This document shows positions 45,378-58,948 of a stretch of 64,000 bases of DNA, one piece after another. The stretch covers positions 317,979,933 to 318,043,932 of the forward strand of contig CM040123.1 of the NCBI GenBank assembly GCA_022559845.1, in the 5' to 3' direction. Both the position numbers and the translations under genes were made by a program. The DNA comes from Amorphophallus konjac (taxonomy: Eukaryota; Streptophyta; Magnoliopsida; Alismatales; Araceae). The notes beneath the pieces were generated by a model. The model saw nothing but the letters and a program-made list of their open reading frames with translations. It did no database searches and was not told the DNA's origin. How positions within the stretch are numbered: position 1 is the stretch's first letter; each line of letters begins with the position of its first letter.

Positions 45378-46214
45378 CGTTTGGTATCGGGTTAAGGGGA
45401 GGATAACCCCGTGATAACCCCATTCTGCGTTTGGTTCGCCTGTTTTGGGCAGGGATATCCAGGGATAAGGAGAATGAGAATATCCCCGAAAATGGGGTTA
45501 AGAACGAGGATAACTCATTCCACCAAAATGGTGGAATGAGTTATCCTTGCCCATTAACCCCGTTTTCCTCTCTCTCCTCATCTCCATTAAAAGTAAAATA
45601 AATAATTTAAGATCATCAGTGTTAATTAAATTTAATGTAAGAAAAATTAGATATAATATTAATATTAAATTAAATATTATTATTAATCATCATTACATTA
45701 CATAAACATGTTAAAGTTAAGTTACATTATTTAATTCTCATAATTATGAAGAAAATAATTATTAATTATTAATAGCATTCTTATTAAATATTTTTAAAAA
45801 TAAAAATATCTTTATTTGTACTATTTTAGATTATTAATAAAATAAATTTTATAATAAATTTATCTATTAATAATAAATTTATCTATTAAAAACTATTTTA
45901 GAATCCTTATTAGTCATAATCATGATTGTAAAATCTAATTAAACAAATCTTTTCACTAAAAAAAATATTTTAAATCTTCTTATCCAATCCAAACAAAGAA
46001 TAACATCATGACTTAACCTGGAAAAAGAAGAACAATATGGTAATTTTTTAACACCTATTCTCATTTATATCCCCAATTTTTACCAAACAAAGAGTAAGAA
46101 TATTCTCGTATCCCATCAGACCAAACATATACGAGAATAAAAATAAGAATAAATTAACTTAGAATGACTTATACTTATTCTCTTCGAAATTTATCCCGAT
46201 ACCAAACGCACCCC
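45378..46214. mobile_element. Foldback/MITE-like element
   Basis: Ends carry inverted copies of CGTTTGGTATCGGG (left about 45379-45396, right about 46195-46212), a pattern seen in PIF/Harbinger-type MITEs. The left third is itself a large hairpin. The rest is very AT-rich without an ORF. Three-base TSDs could not be confirmed, so the class is uncertain. Confidence 0.6.
45508..45546. repeat. Perfect 18-bp palindrome with 3-nt loop
   Basis: GGATAACTCATTCCACCA, loop AAA, then the exact complement. Imperfect extension on both sides (TGGGGTTAA with TTAACCCC, to about 45488-45564). It can form a cruciform and lies at the left end of the MITE-like element. Confidence 0.9.
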
Positions 46215-47697
46215 TATGGAGATGACCCCGGACCCTTGAAACAGTCTCACGTAAACTAAGACACGGACACACGAATCCAAAACACACAAAGAAAATGAGA
46301 TTCATCCTCAACTCATGTTCATGTTTCCCTACTGTCTAATTTTCACACAAAAAGAGACAAAACTGACGACAAAAAATGTTTCGCCGTAATATTCCTCTAA
46401 CTTCTGAATTGCAGAGAATTTTAGTATGACCAACACTTTAATTGGTTGTAGAGTTTTTGGCCTCAGCTTGGTGTACAGATTACAAATTTTCAAAAGATTA
46501 ACATGTTTCCTCGATTTTTATAGTCCTACCCATGATTTATGGATGTTCACATGAGGATTGCGACCGTCGTTCTACATCACGCACCTCCTTTTCATATTCT
46601 AATACTCCTTGGTTACAGTTATTGTCGTCATGCCGAAATCTTATCTGGATCACTCACTCTCTTTCACATTTTCATGTTTTGGGACTTATTGGGTACACAT
46701 ATTATTACACCAGGTTTGTAAAACTTATGGAGGGGAAAAGCTTATCTTAACAAAAACGTGCATAATGTTATAATTCCTGAAATTATTCTGTACACATACA
46801 AGCCATTTGATGGTAATAAGATCTACTCCTGCACCAATTTGCTACATAACCTAGCCTGGAGATGTGAAAAGATCAGGCGTCATCTCTCTCTCTCTCTCTC
46901 GTGCCACGGTGTGCTTGAGCTGGAGAGCTTCCAACGTAACACGTCTTGCCGTCACATTAGAAACATTAGTCCGTTCTTCACACTACTCTTCTCCGGAAAT
47001 ATCACACAAAAGTTATCAAGAAATCGTCTGCGAACATGCGAAGATTGCAATAACCACGTCCGTGGCTGCATCCGAACGATGCTCATTAGCCCAAGGATGA
47101 AATCACTTGTGCCCCAAAACATGCACGCCCATTTTAAACCATGGCTTAGTTCCACCACAAACACAAGGGCGGCGCCACAACCTCCGATTGCCAGATCCGA
47201 TATATTTCCCGAGTTCACAAGGAGGAAGTGGCGAGTGGAGACACCACTGGGCAATCCCTCCCATTGACATGTCACTAAGAAGTCCGTACCTTATTATCAA
47301 TGGCATCATTCAAAATGTCCCACTAGCAAGATGGGGTGTAATATGATCGAAAGATACTGAATTCCTAATCATAGGCTCCAAGACCACTCGGATGATACCT
47401 GCCTAACTATTATTATCCACTACAAGCCGAGATCTAACATATAGATCTTCCTCGAGAGAGTCCACAATCGAGAGACCATCATGCCAGAGCTCACTCACAC
47501 CGCCCCGCCCCCCAACACCCAAAAAAACAAAAAACATTCCAGGAAAAGCTCCCAGATGGCTCTCTTGCAGTGCGTGCAGCAACGGTGATGACTACATGGG
47601 CAATCTCCACTGATTCTTATATTAAGGTTCTGGCTCCAGATCTTTGAGACAAATCGAGGATCACAGAGCAAGGAAGACATGAGGGCAGCTCATAGCA
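46215..47697. other. Intergenic DNA downstream of RPSA, no supported gene
   Basis: A plus frame at 46758-47267 and minus frames at 46952-47309 are open by chance as far as I can tell; none has a known domain or splice support. A short CT run lies at 46881-46900. Confidence 0.35.
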
Positions 47698-47816
47698 ACG
47701 AAAACAATAAGCTGATATTAAATAACGTAAACAAGTCGCACTCCAAAATTCTTGCGAGGAAAACGATAAGCTGATGTTAAATAACGTAAACAAGTCATAC
47801 TCCAGAATTCTTACTC
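47698..47816. repeat. Tandem duplication, two units of 59 bp
   Basis: GAAAAC(A/G)ATAAGCTGAT is followed by a near-identical stretch in both units (47698-47757, 47757-47816). It lies just downstream of the RPSA stop codon, in or near the 3' UTR. Confidence 0.85.
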
Positions 47817-47951
47817 CCAAGGATTTACCAGTATCCAACTGCAAAAAAGTAAAAGGCTTCCCAACTTCACGATCATAACTGTTTTTCACAAAAGAGTGGC
47901 TCCCAGAAAAGGATGAACCCCAGACCCAAACTAGGTTGGATCATATTTCCC

Positions 47952-50294
<2,343 letters not shown>

Positions 50295-50419
50295 GGCTGC
50301 CTCCGAGCTCTCGGACCCGCGAGCGGGCAAGCAGATGCAATGGACGGCGAGCGGCGGAACTGGAAACTGCGTGCCGAGTTAAGGAGACGGGAGGCGAAGG
50401 AGCACCCTTCTCTGAGATA

Positions 50420-50428
50420 AATTTATAC
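50420..50428 (-). promoter_or_regulatory. Candidate TATA box of RPSA
   Basis: GGTATAAATTT on the minus strand about 125 bp upstream of the ATG, which gives a 5' UTR of about 95-100 nt. Confidence 0.5.
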
Positions 50429-50457
50429 CTGGGGTTGGGTTGGGGGGGTTCGGAGGA

Positions 50458-50466
50458 AAACCCTAG
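50458..50466. promoter_or_regulatory. Telo-box in the RPSA promoter
   Basis: AAACCCTAG about 35 bp upstream of the TATA box. Telo-boxes (AAACCCTAA type) are typical promoter elements of plant ribosomal protein genes. I saw no clear site II element (TGGGCY) beside it. Confidence 0.55.
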
Positions 50467-50779
50467 GCGGATGAGCCCGAATCAGGTACGCATCGATGCG
50501 TATACATATCACTTCTCCGAATTTCCGAGGCCGTCTTTTTTAGTCAGTTTAGGGATAGGTGTACGTATTGATTTATGTAAAAGTTCGAGATTTTTACATC
50601 TATATTCTTATAAAATATCATATTAGTAAACATATTCTTAATTTTTACCTATTACCAACAACATCTCTAATACATGTAACATTGTTGCATTTATACTCTC
50701 GCCATAACCCGTGTTAGTTGAATCTGGTTGACTTCTTAATTAAGAGAGAAAAAGATTAACTTATTCTTAGATCATCGTC

Positions 50780-50823
<44 letters not shown>

Positions 50824-51190
50824 TAACACCGCAGTCAATTAACAAATGATAAAATAATCATATCCCTAATTAACTTATCATCTAATCACTTCAATGATTT
50901 TCTTTAGTTAAATAACATTATAATACTTAATTATTTTGAATGTAGATAAATTATATAAATAAGAAGGAATATTTATTTTCTACAAAGACTATAAAAGAAA
51001 TTAATATTTTGAGACACACTCATTTTTCCATGGCTATCCGAATCTTTCGTAATAAATTAGATTAATGGAATTTCACCCTTGGTCTAAATTTTGACTAATT
51101 TATAAAAATATGGAAAAAAAATATTTTTGTAGAGGACGGAATGCTTAACAACATTGATAACTGGGCCGACCTTGAAAGAAAATTTTATTA
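50467..51190. other. AT-rich 5' flank of RPSA
   Basis: No gene. Contains a CT microsatellite at 50785-50819. The lone LTR starts at 51191. Confidence 0.5.
50785..50819. repeat. CT microsatellite
   Basis: About 17 uninterrupted CT dinucleotides, 490 bp upstream of the RPSA start codon. Confidence 0.95.
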
Positions 51191-51470
51191 TGTCCGAATT
51201 AAGGGTTTTGGGTAAAACTCGGAGTTTTAGGTAGATTAACCTAATTCGGCCCAATTCGAGCCCAATTCAAGACCAATTAAGCTCAATCCGGACCCAATCA
51301 ATAGGCCCATGCTCGAAGGCCATTTCCCCTTTGCTTTCTTGTGAAAACCCTAACCCTAGTCGCCGAATTTTAAAGATAAACTCGTTGAATTCGTCAACCG
51401 CGAATATCACGCGAAGGACTCTTCCCGTCAATCATTTAACCTATACACGCCTCTTCCTTCTACCCCAACT

Positions 51471-51479
51471 CTATAAATC
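51471..51479 (+). promoter_or_regulatory. TATA box of the lone LTR
   Basis: CTATAAATC preceded by a C/T-rich tract, about 280 bp from the LTR start. A telomere-like AAAACCCTAACCCTAG is at 51343-51358. Confidence 0.5.
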
Positions 51480-51949
51480 AATGCCTAACACTCCCGAGAA
51501 CTCCATTTGGCCATAGCAGCCGTCGGTGTGCGTGCTCGAGAGCGTGGGACGGCGAGGAACGCGTGGATTTTACATTAGGGTTTCACAACGTCGTCTTCCT
51601 TTCAACGCATCTAAGGTAGGTTTCTCTCATGCCTAACTTAAATTAAAGCATGCCATGTCGTAGATCTTGACGTTATCTTTCAGTTTGTTCTATTTTGCCT
51701 AATTTTTGTTCTCTATATCGACCGAATTGGTTGTTTTCATCAATGGCATGTCTAGGTTTTGTTGTCTTCACTTCCCGTCTGTTTAAGATAGGCTTCCCTA
51801 GGCTAAAATTTCAAATTAAGCATGCCAAATTGTTCATCTTCGAGTCCTATTTCTTTTGATACTAGTTGGCCCAAATTTTATGTAGTATAGAGATCGAAAT
51901 CATGCTTTGATTGGGGTTGTATCGGGGCTGGCCGGCGTTCTAGGCCCGA

Positions 51950-53700
51950 AACCAGAAAACGGTCAGACCGGAGACCGCTTCTTGAAGCGGCGGTCTCGCG
52001 ATAGACCGCCTTATGACGGGCGATTTAAATTTTAAATCGCATTTTTGAACGCGTCAATGGCATCGACGCTTCCTCTTATATGCGTCCTTTCAGATTGACG
52101 CCTTCGTTGAACGTATATTAGCTTGTTTTAATATTATTCGGTGATAATCATTGACCGCGTCATGTTACCTGGACCCCTCCTTTTAGGCGCGTCCAGTTCA
52201 TAAGACGCCTTTATAAATGTTTTCAAAAAAAACTATATAAATATATTTTTTAAATTATAGTCCTTTCCTGACCGTCTATTCCTGAAGGCGGCCTCACCCA
52301 GACCGTTTTATGATTTCCTGCAACAGAAATTCGTGCATTTTCCCGCGTTATTTTCCTCATTTGCCCAGCTGTTTTCAGCACGTTCTCAGGTTGTCATGTC
52401 ACATAAACCCACTGCAACTAGGGATATTGAAACAGTAATATGAACCTTAAATTTTCCATGATTATACCCTCTCGATTATTGCCATAATGGCATCATGTGT
52501 TTTAAAAAGGAAAATGAGTAGAGATATGTGTTAATCATGAAATCATTTCTATTAATCATGGCTTGCTAAATTTTATTTCATCATTAGGATTGTTTGAGGG
52601 CCACGGCACTCAGGTGGTGGTAACTTTTTTTTTATCAACAACCAGCCTGCCAGCACCAGCAAGCGGTCGAGTGCACCCTTCCTCAAAGAGGAAGAGTGGT
52701 CTCACTCCCCCAGCTTGGGACTGCAGCCCATGATTTTATTGATTTTAGGAAAAAAGTACACTGTCTGTGGGGCATACCCCTGAGAGAATCCATAAAGGAT
52801 GTACAAGGCCGGCAGAATGGGCCGGTAACAAAAGGACCAAAGAATCAAAGAAAAGAAAAGGGATTCTACCCCGGCCCTCTATAGTATGTACAACGAAAGG
52901 AGGGCAAACCAACTAAGTCTAACCTGTATGCCCCTTTAGCCATCCGTGGGAGATCCCTAACATGAGAAAAAAATTGGTTAGTCTGTACACCACAAGCATA
53001 CAATGCCAAAGAATCTGCTACTTAATTGTCCTCTCTGTAGATGTGCTGCACCATGCAGTTACTTTCTTGGAGAAGACCCAAAATGTTCCTCCACCAAGGA
53101 AGGACTGACCAGTTAGGAGCTTTCCCTGTCCGGATTGCTTCAACTAAGATTGTGCAATCAGAAAAAATGGCTGCAAGATTGATGCCTCCATGCTTAGGTG
53201 GTGGTAACTTACCGCTTACTCCGTTTTTCATGTTTCACACCTACATTTCTTGGGATAGTCGGGGCTCTCCGCCGGATACTCCTTCCGTCGGACTAGAATC
53301 GCTATCTCGAGGCCTCTGTAAGACTCCGTGAGCCTGAGATTCCCACTAGGACGCCGAGCAGGTTGTACCACCAAATCCTGAACCATTGAAAAATCGACTT
53401 TTGACAGAATGAGGCTCTGCCAAATTCTGCTAAGTTTCTGCATTTTTTCCTGATTACGGCCTTGTCTAGACCGCCTCTTGACATTAGCGGTCACACCTAT
53501 ACCGCATTCTTATGAGCCTGTGTGACCGATTTTAGAGGCGTCAGGGGTACCAGAAGCCTTCTTTTAAAGACGTCAGCCGTTCTTGATGCGTTATTTCGTT
53601 GACCCGACTCGGTCTGGCCAATTTTGGCCTGACCCACCTAGTAGCGGTTCTACTGAGACCGCCTAGTCCTAGTAGCGGCCTGTTCCTGACCGCTTCTTCA
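51950..53700. repeat. Inverted-repeat clusters in the lone LTR (GACCGC/GCGGTC type)
   Basis: Clusters at 51950-52330 and 53470-53700, separated by the LINE. Units include GACCGCTTCTTGAAGCGGCGGTC-like stems (51978-52000), CGATTTAAA-T-TTTAAATCG (52020-52038), GACGC/GCGTC and ACCGCC/GCGGT pairs. Less regular than in the other elements, probably because the LTR is old. Confidence 0.7.
52612..53210 (-). mobile_element. 5'-truncated L1-type LINE fragment
   Basis: A 15-bp target-site duplication (AGGTGGTGGTAACTT) flanks it at 52612-52626 and 53196-53210. The plus strand starts with a T run, the complement of a poly(A) tail, so the LINE is on the minus strand. The minus frame at 53022-53231 codes for the end of a LINE RNase H domain (AAIFSDCTILVEAI, VQHIYRED, VADSLAL) with an in-frame TAA between the last two motifs. 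Only about 570 bp of the 3' end was copied, the usual result of target-primed reverse transcription. Confidence 0.85.
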
Positions 53701-54795
53701 TCCTGTGTTTCAAAAATTCTGATTTTTGTGGTTTTTTGTATATTAGACCAATATAGCCCCTCCAGGCTATTGTACCTCGAGATTTCTACCTTTTAATAGG
53801 TCTATTTGGGAATGTTATTCATTCCTTATCCCTCTTAAAGTCATTTTTCTTAAATGATTCATCCTCTCGATTAATAAGCTTATTGTTTAGAAATCTCAAG
53901 AATTCGATATTCCCACATATCTTACCTTGGTTACATAGCTTGACCTTGAACTCTTGGCCATTTAATAATTGTGGATGTCTAGATTTCGTGGGATCTCTGA
54001 TCCAACCCTCAATGCCAACGCACCATAGGGGCTCGGTCTGATCCTGGGGAGAGCGCCCGAAAAGTACTAGTGTCCATGGGAGTTTTAATGACATGGGGAG
54101 GCATTGCCCCGAAGTACTAGCTAGCGTATGAGTTTACGACATTCCACATTCTCGTGAAACTTTGATATACATGCGTGGATTTCGTGAAAGTAATTGCTTG
54201 ACTTGACTTGACTTGACTTGATAAATGGCCATTCACATGAAAGTTCTAATTACTTGCTCTTGATATCTCAACTTGCACTATCTCAATTCTATTTATTTAT
54301 CAATTATCTTCTATTGATGTTGTTTACTTAGCCCGCTTTATTTGTGTTTTTCATGCATATTCATGAAATGGTTAATTACTTAAATTCTGTCCGGCGATAG
54401 AGTATAAATCCTACTAAGCTTCTTGCTCACTCCCTACTTTAACATTTTTCAGGTAATTTGATAGAGGGAGCACTTGAAACTGGGAACAGGCCAGAGTGAC
54501 CGTGTGAACCTGGAGCTTAGAGACCTGAGTCTTCTTTTCTTTCTTTGCTTGAGTCTAGTTAGTGTAGTGAGTCGTGTTCATTTTTTTCTTTTTCTTTATT
54601 GAGTCTATTATTGTAAATCGAATCAAATTTGTAATTTAAATTCTCGATATCAATAAAATTATATTTTTGTTAAAATGTTGGCCTCTTTGTGTCAGTGGTG
54701 TTATTTTATGTGTCATTTTTGCTGCTCTGATTGACATGACTGTTTCACTGCCAAGTTCCGAGCATGCCTTCGGCTGCTATCGGTTCGGGACGTGA

Positions 54796-55639
54796 CACAC
54801 ACACACACACTCTCTCTCTCTGATGGGGCTGGGTGAGAGGAGGAGGTTAGAAACTCATCGACATCATCTTCAGGCCGGCAAAACCGTAAAACCTACTAGG
54901 AGAGTGCGAGATGGTGGTGCTCGAGGGTTGGAAGAGGGAGAGGGGGCGGCCGATGGTGAGGCGGTGGGGGGGGAGGGGCCACCGGGATGGTTAGAGATAG
55001 AAAGAAAGGGAGAGAGAGGGGAGAAGAAACGGCCGAGGAGGTCTCCCCCTCTAGTAGTGGTCACGGGTAGAAGAGAGGGAGGGAGAGAGAGAAGAACATA
55101 GAGAGAGAGAGAGAGAGCGCGCGCAAGGGGAGGGGGACGCCGGAGGGGGCCTCCCTCTCTGATGACAATGGAGACAGAAAGAGAGGGAGAGGGAGAGAGA
55201 GCAAGAGTGGGGGGACGCCAGAGGGAGTCTCCCCCTCCGGCGACAGTGGAGATAGAAAGAGAGGGAGAGAGGACGGGGGGTGAGAGAGAGAGCGCATAGG
55301 AGACCCCTCCGATGATAGTGGGGACATAAAGAGAGGGGGAGAGAGAGAGAGAGAGGACAGGAGTGAGAGAGAGAGCACAGGTGGAGGGGGGACGCTGAAG
55401 GGAATCTCTCCCTCCGACGATAGTGGAGACAGAAAGAGAGGGAGAGAGAGAGGATGGGGTGAGAGAGAGAGAGCACCTAGGAGACCCCTCCGGCGACGGT
55501 GCAGACATAAAGAGAGGGGGAGAGAGAGAGTAGACGGGGAGTGAGAGAGAGAGCATAGGGGGAGGGGGGATGCCAGAGGAGGTCTCCCCCTCCGACAACA
55601 GTGGAGATAGAGAGGGGGGAAGAGAGAGAGCACATGGGG
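54796..55639. repeat. AC/CT microsatellite and purine-rich minisatellite
   Basis: 54796-54821 is (AC)n(TC)n. From about 55020 a GA-rich tandem array follows: units of about 60-90 bp with GGAGTCTCCCCCTCCGACGATAGTGGAGACA-like centres (shorter core CTCCGACGATAGTGGAGA) and GAGAGAGAG linkers, arranged in a higher-order period of about 195 bp. The core is partly self-complementary (GTCTCC with GGAGAC). All frames through it are simple Ser/Leu/Pro-rich sequence and not genes. Confidence 0.85.
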
Positions 55640-57494
55640 TGTAACATCTTAGATTTTTTAGGAATCTTTCTAGGTTTAAATAAAATTATTAAGTATTTAA
55701 TAGGCTTAATGGATTATTAAGTAAATCATGGGTTAATTAAATTTATCCAAAGGCCCTAAATTAACCAAATAAATAAGCCCACTTAAATTGGGCCCAAAGA
55801 TCAATTTCTAAGACCTTTAGGCCCAAGCCCACCTTTAGAGACGTAATTAGGATCATTCCCTAGCTTTAAGAGATAAATAGGGGCTAATTAGAAGGAGGAG
55901 TTTGAATAAAACTCAATTTCGAAGTGAAGGCCAAAACGCGCCCATACGATACGTCACGTTCATGAAGATCGCAGTACTGTTGATGATCACATTACGATTA
56001 CGGAACCGATGTATGTTAAAACAAGGAAAGATTGGGTTTTTATCCATGAGTGGCCGCAGATCGATGTTACCTCGGAGAGAAAACTAGTCTAGGACTCCTA
56101 GGGATTGACTCTAACCCCAATACGAACTCTTAACTCGGTCAAATCCATCAACCGTAGGCTAAACCCTATAAATAGGGCCCACTTCAACCTGCACAAACTC
56201 TAATTTTGGCTCACCTGGTTCGACGGTAATACGATGTTATTTTGTGTTAGTCCTTTAGAGGATTTTATTCTCTTTAGTTTTGTCTAACTCCCCTCCGAAT
56301 TTCATGTTAGGAGATCAAGCCATTGAGGAGTTAGAAGCTATGCAAGTAGGTGGTTCTCTACAGAATGCACAGGAACCAGGGCGTCCGTCCAGCAAAGACT
56401 CAAGGATTAGGAACCCTTAACAAGGTATTTTCAGGTTGGTCCTTTAGAGTTAATTGTTCCCCTTCATGTCTTTTACTTCCCTCCAACTTTTACAAATTTA
56501 GGTCAAGAGGTTAAAGAGATAGAAGGCACAAGGATCTTCTTCCAGTCAGAAAATTGAAGTTTAAGGAACAAATTTAAGGTAGGTTATCTCATGATGGCTC
56601 AAACAACATGTTAGGAACAAAAGCCCCATGTTCCCTCCTATTTTCATTGATTATACATGACGAATTTTATGGTTTTCCATGACTGCGCATTAGGGTTTTA
56701 CTGCATGCTGTCCATGAAACCTTGATTAAAAGATGATAACTTTTAGATGATTACATATGTTTCCATGTATTATTTCCATGATAGGATGTTTTCTCTGCTA
56801 GATTCCTGTTAGTTTCATATAGATTGGCCTTAGGAAGTAGCCCTGCAACGCCGTTTTGTCTCTGTCCCACTGAGAGAAGAAGGCGGTGGAAATAGGGGTC
56901 GCATCTATTAACGCGCAATTCCTATGTGTCGCGTTAGTACGCCGTGAGACATAGTAAAACCTTGTTTATTTCCCATATAAATATATGTATATATGATGTT
57001 ATGCATGCCTTATCTTAGTAGTTTCAATTCCTGATCATGTCATGACTTCATATTAGGTGTTAGCATGTTTTAAAGTTACTTTCATTATATGTTAATTTCA
57101 TGTCAAACCTTATTGTTTGTACTTAAAGAAATTTCATGACTTGGTTACACATTGTTTTCATTCTTTCTTTTCTCATCTTATTTTCTATTTTATAAGATCA
57201 CATATATCGCATATTCCGGTACGTTGCTATTAGTTACATTTTGCACTTGATAGGCACATTCTCCTGGACTTGTGATCCTCTTCGTCGGATATTCCTTCTG
57301 CCAGACTAGGTGATCTTGTTTCACGGCCTCCATAAGACTTCGCGAGCCTGGGATCCTCACTAGGACGCCGAGCTGGTTGTACCATAAAAACCCAAAAGTT
57401 AGAGAGCACTCAGTATTTTCCACGATTTTGTGAACTGGTATCAACGCGCCCTAATCTCTAGTCGCGTTAATGACTTATCGCGGTGGTTTCTCCG
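55640..57494 (+). repeat. LTR of a Ty3-type element, interrupted by the copia element
   Basis: Begins TGTAACATCTTAG, TATA box CCTATAAATAGGG at 56166-56175, then leader with GGTAGGTT splice-like motif near 56580, as in the lone LTR near 51613. The part 57240-57490 matches 53220-53500 of the lone LTR (GGACGCCGAGC(A/T)GGTTGTACCA). Stems AACGCG...CGCGTT occur near 57445 and 56920. It ends abruptly at the copia LTR; its continuation should lie beyond the window. Confidence 0.6.
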
Positions 57495-58933
57495 TGTTGG
57501 ATACGGACTGAATAGATCTAGAGGGGGGGTGAATAGATCTTTCCCCCTTTTTGATAATTTACTGACTATCGACCAGATGAGCTACTGGTAATTAATGAAT
57601 CATAGAACTAATGCGGATAGTAAAGATGCAAGCATACGTATAGGAAATCAAACACACACAAGCACACCACAAGAAAGGATTTTTAAGGTGGTTCAGTCTC
57701 TTCCTGAGACTTACATCCACCCCTTGCTTAACTCAAGCAAGGCTTCACTATGAGAATCTCTGATCTCAACCAAAACACAGCTGACACACAGCTTGTACCT
57801 GCTGACACACAGCTTGATTCTGCTGCCTCACAGCTTGACAATAATTGTAATCAGAAATGAAAAGATGATAAGAACATGTGATGAAAGACAGGACTGAATA
57901 TTGGCGTGTGTAGAAGAATAGGTGTTCAGCCTGGGACTTGATCACGCTTATGAAGAAGCCTAGACTCCCTGTTGATCTTCCAGTCAGTTGCCTTCGATTG
58001 TTCTGCTGCTGGAGATCACACAGTCTTGAGCTAAGTCTTCCTTCTGCAGCAACGAGATTGCCTTTAACCTTTCTGCAGATTTTTGATTGGTGGAGAGCTC
58101 CTTCCTCTTCTGTGTGTATCTTCCTTGGCTTCTATTCCGTGCTCTCTCACCGCTTCCTTCTTCGTGATTAGTTGCCTTATATTCTTCATATAGCTCTTTT
58201 TATTTTCAAGAATAAAGTTCTTCCCGCTCAATTTTCAGATCGAGCGCCAATCTGCTAGAAAACAGGGATCGGTTTAAATCCAATCGTTAGAACGAGTTTG
58301 ACCACTTCTAAGCAAGATTGTTTCCTTGATTCCCGTGCGGAATCTTATCTCCTGAGCAGCCCAACAACCTGCAACAACCATCTGCAGGTTTTAAGGAACC
58401 AAAACAGAATTCGGTTAGAGTTCGGTTTTGGACGATATATAAACCCGTGGTCGACCATGACCCTGTCGCTGGTCGACAATGGGCAGTCCCCAGACGGCCG
58501 GTTCTTCTGGCTGAAACTCACGTCGCCCGTTGGTCGACCACAGCCTGGTCGCTGGTCGACAGGGGGCAGTTTCCAGATGGCCAGCAGTTCTGTCTGTTGC
58601 TTCTGTCTTTTCTGTGGTCGACCAGAGGCGGGGCTTTGGTCGACAGCCAAGATGCTTCCAGAAGACAGATGATCTGATGCTTTTCTGGTTGAGTTCGTTG
58701 GTCGACCATAACCACTTCCCTGGTCGACAAGCGGCCTTTGACACTTCTTCTGATTTGTTGATTCCACTTGGATTTCAGTGGACCTGAAATTACTTAACTT
58801 ATCAGAGGTAAATTGAATGAGTCCAATACTTTGAAGGAACAATCAAACCACTTGTATTTGTTATGAAACAAGATAGAACTTGATTAATCAAACATATCCT
58901 ATTGTCATCATCAAAACCAAGGGATGCACAACA
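57495..58933 (-). repeat. 3' LTR of the copia element
   Basis: TGTTGGATACGG ... GATGCACAACA, 1439 bp, perfect TGTTG/CAACA ends. It starts directly after the polypurine tract (minus strand). A TATA-like TTTATATATCG (minus) lies at 58435-58443. Four paired palindromes sit right upstream of it. The short frames inside (58298-58842) are shadows of the repeat. Confidence 0.9.
58448..58728. repeat. Four paired TGGTCGACCA palindromes, 83-84 bp period, in copia U3
   Basis: Each unit is TGGTCGACCA, 12 nt, then TGGTCGAC: 58448-58477, 58531-58560, 58615-58644, 58699-58728. All are exactly 30 nt and start 83, 84 and 84 bp apart. The intervening 54 nt are diverged copies of one another, so this is an 84-bp tandem repeat in which only the paired palindromes and the 12-nt distance are kept. 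Confidence 0.95.
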
Positions 58934-58948
58934 TTCTCCCCCTTTTTG
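58934..58948 (-). promoter_or_regulatory. Polypurine tract of the copia element
   Basis: Minus strand TCAAAAAGGGGGAGAA before the LTR start TGTTG. Typical of SIRE-like elements. Confidence 0.85.

Larger units (their letters stand above)
37608..46300 (-). mobile_element. Second Tat-lineage element, decayed
   Basis: Minus strand: 3' LTR at 37613-38784, polypurine tract, long non-coding 3' part with the shared stem-loop, remnants of protease (42550-43160) and gag (43600-45356). RT and integrase are missing, so about 4-5 kb have been deleted or it was a non-autonomous derivative. The 5' LTR is absent; a MITE-like element (45378-46214) lies just upstream of gag. It is far more diverged than the Tat element at 11303-30748. 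Confidence 0.7.
51191..54797 (+). repeat. Lone Tekay-like LTR
   Basis: Starts TGTCCGAA and ends CGTGACA; terminal TGTC/GACA complementary. TATA box CTATAAATC at 51471-51479. Downstream runs a long leader with hairpin clusters (51950-52330 and 53470-53700), and the 3' part near 54310-54460 resembles the LTR at 2307. No internal region, PBS or partner LTR follows, and the flanking five bases do not match, so it may be a solo LTR that has lost its TSD or one end of a rearranged element. A LINE is inserted at 52612-53210. Confidence 0.6.

Noticed and set aside
46758..47309. 169-codon plus frame and overlapping minus frames downstream of RPSA
   Set aside because: Low-complexity composition, no family motif, no splice context; open frames of this length occur by chance.
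54870..55633. Long Ser/Leu/Pro-rich minus frames of up to 242 codons
   Set aside because: They are translations of the GA-rich minisatellite in three overlapping frames.
58448..58728. CRISPR-like look of four 30-nt repeats at constant spacing
   Set aside because: The repeats lie in a plant LTR, the 54-nt intervals are diverged copies of each other and not unique spacers, and there are no cas genes.
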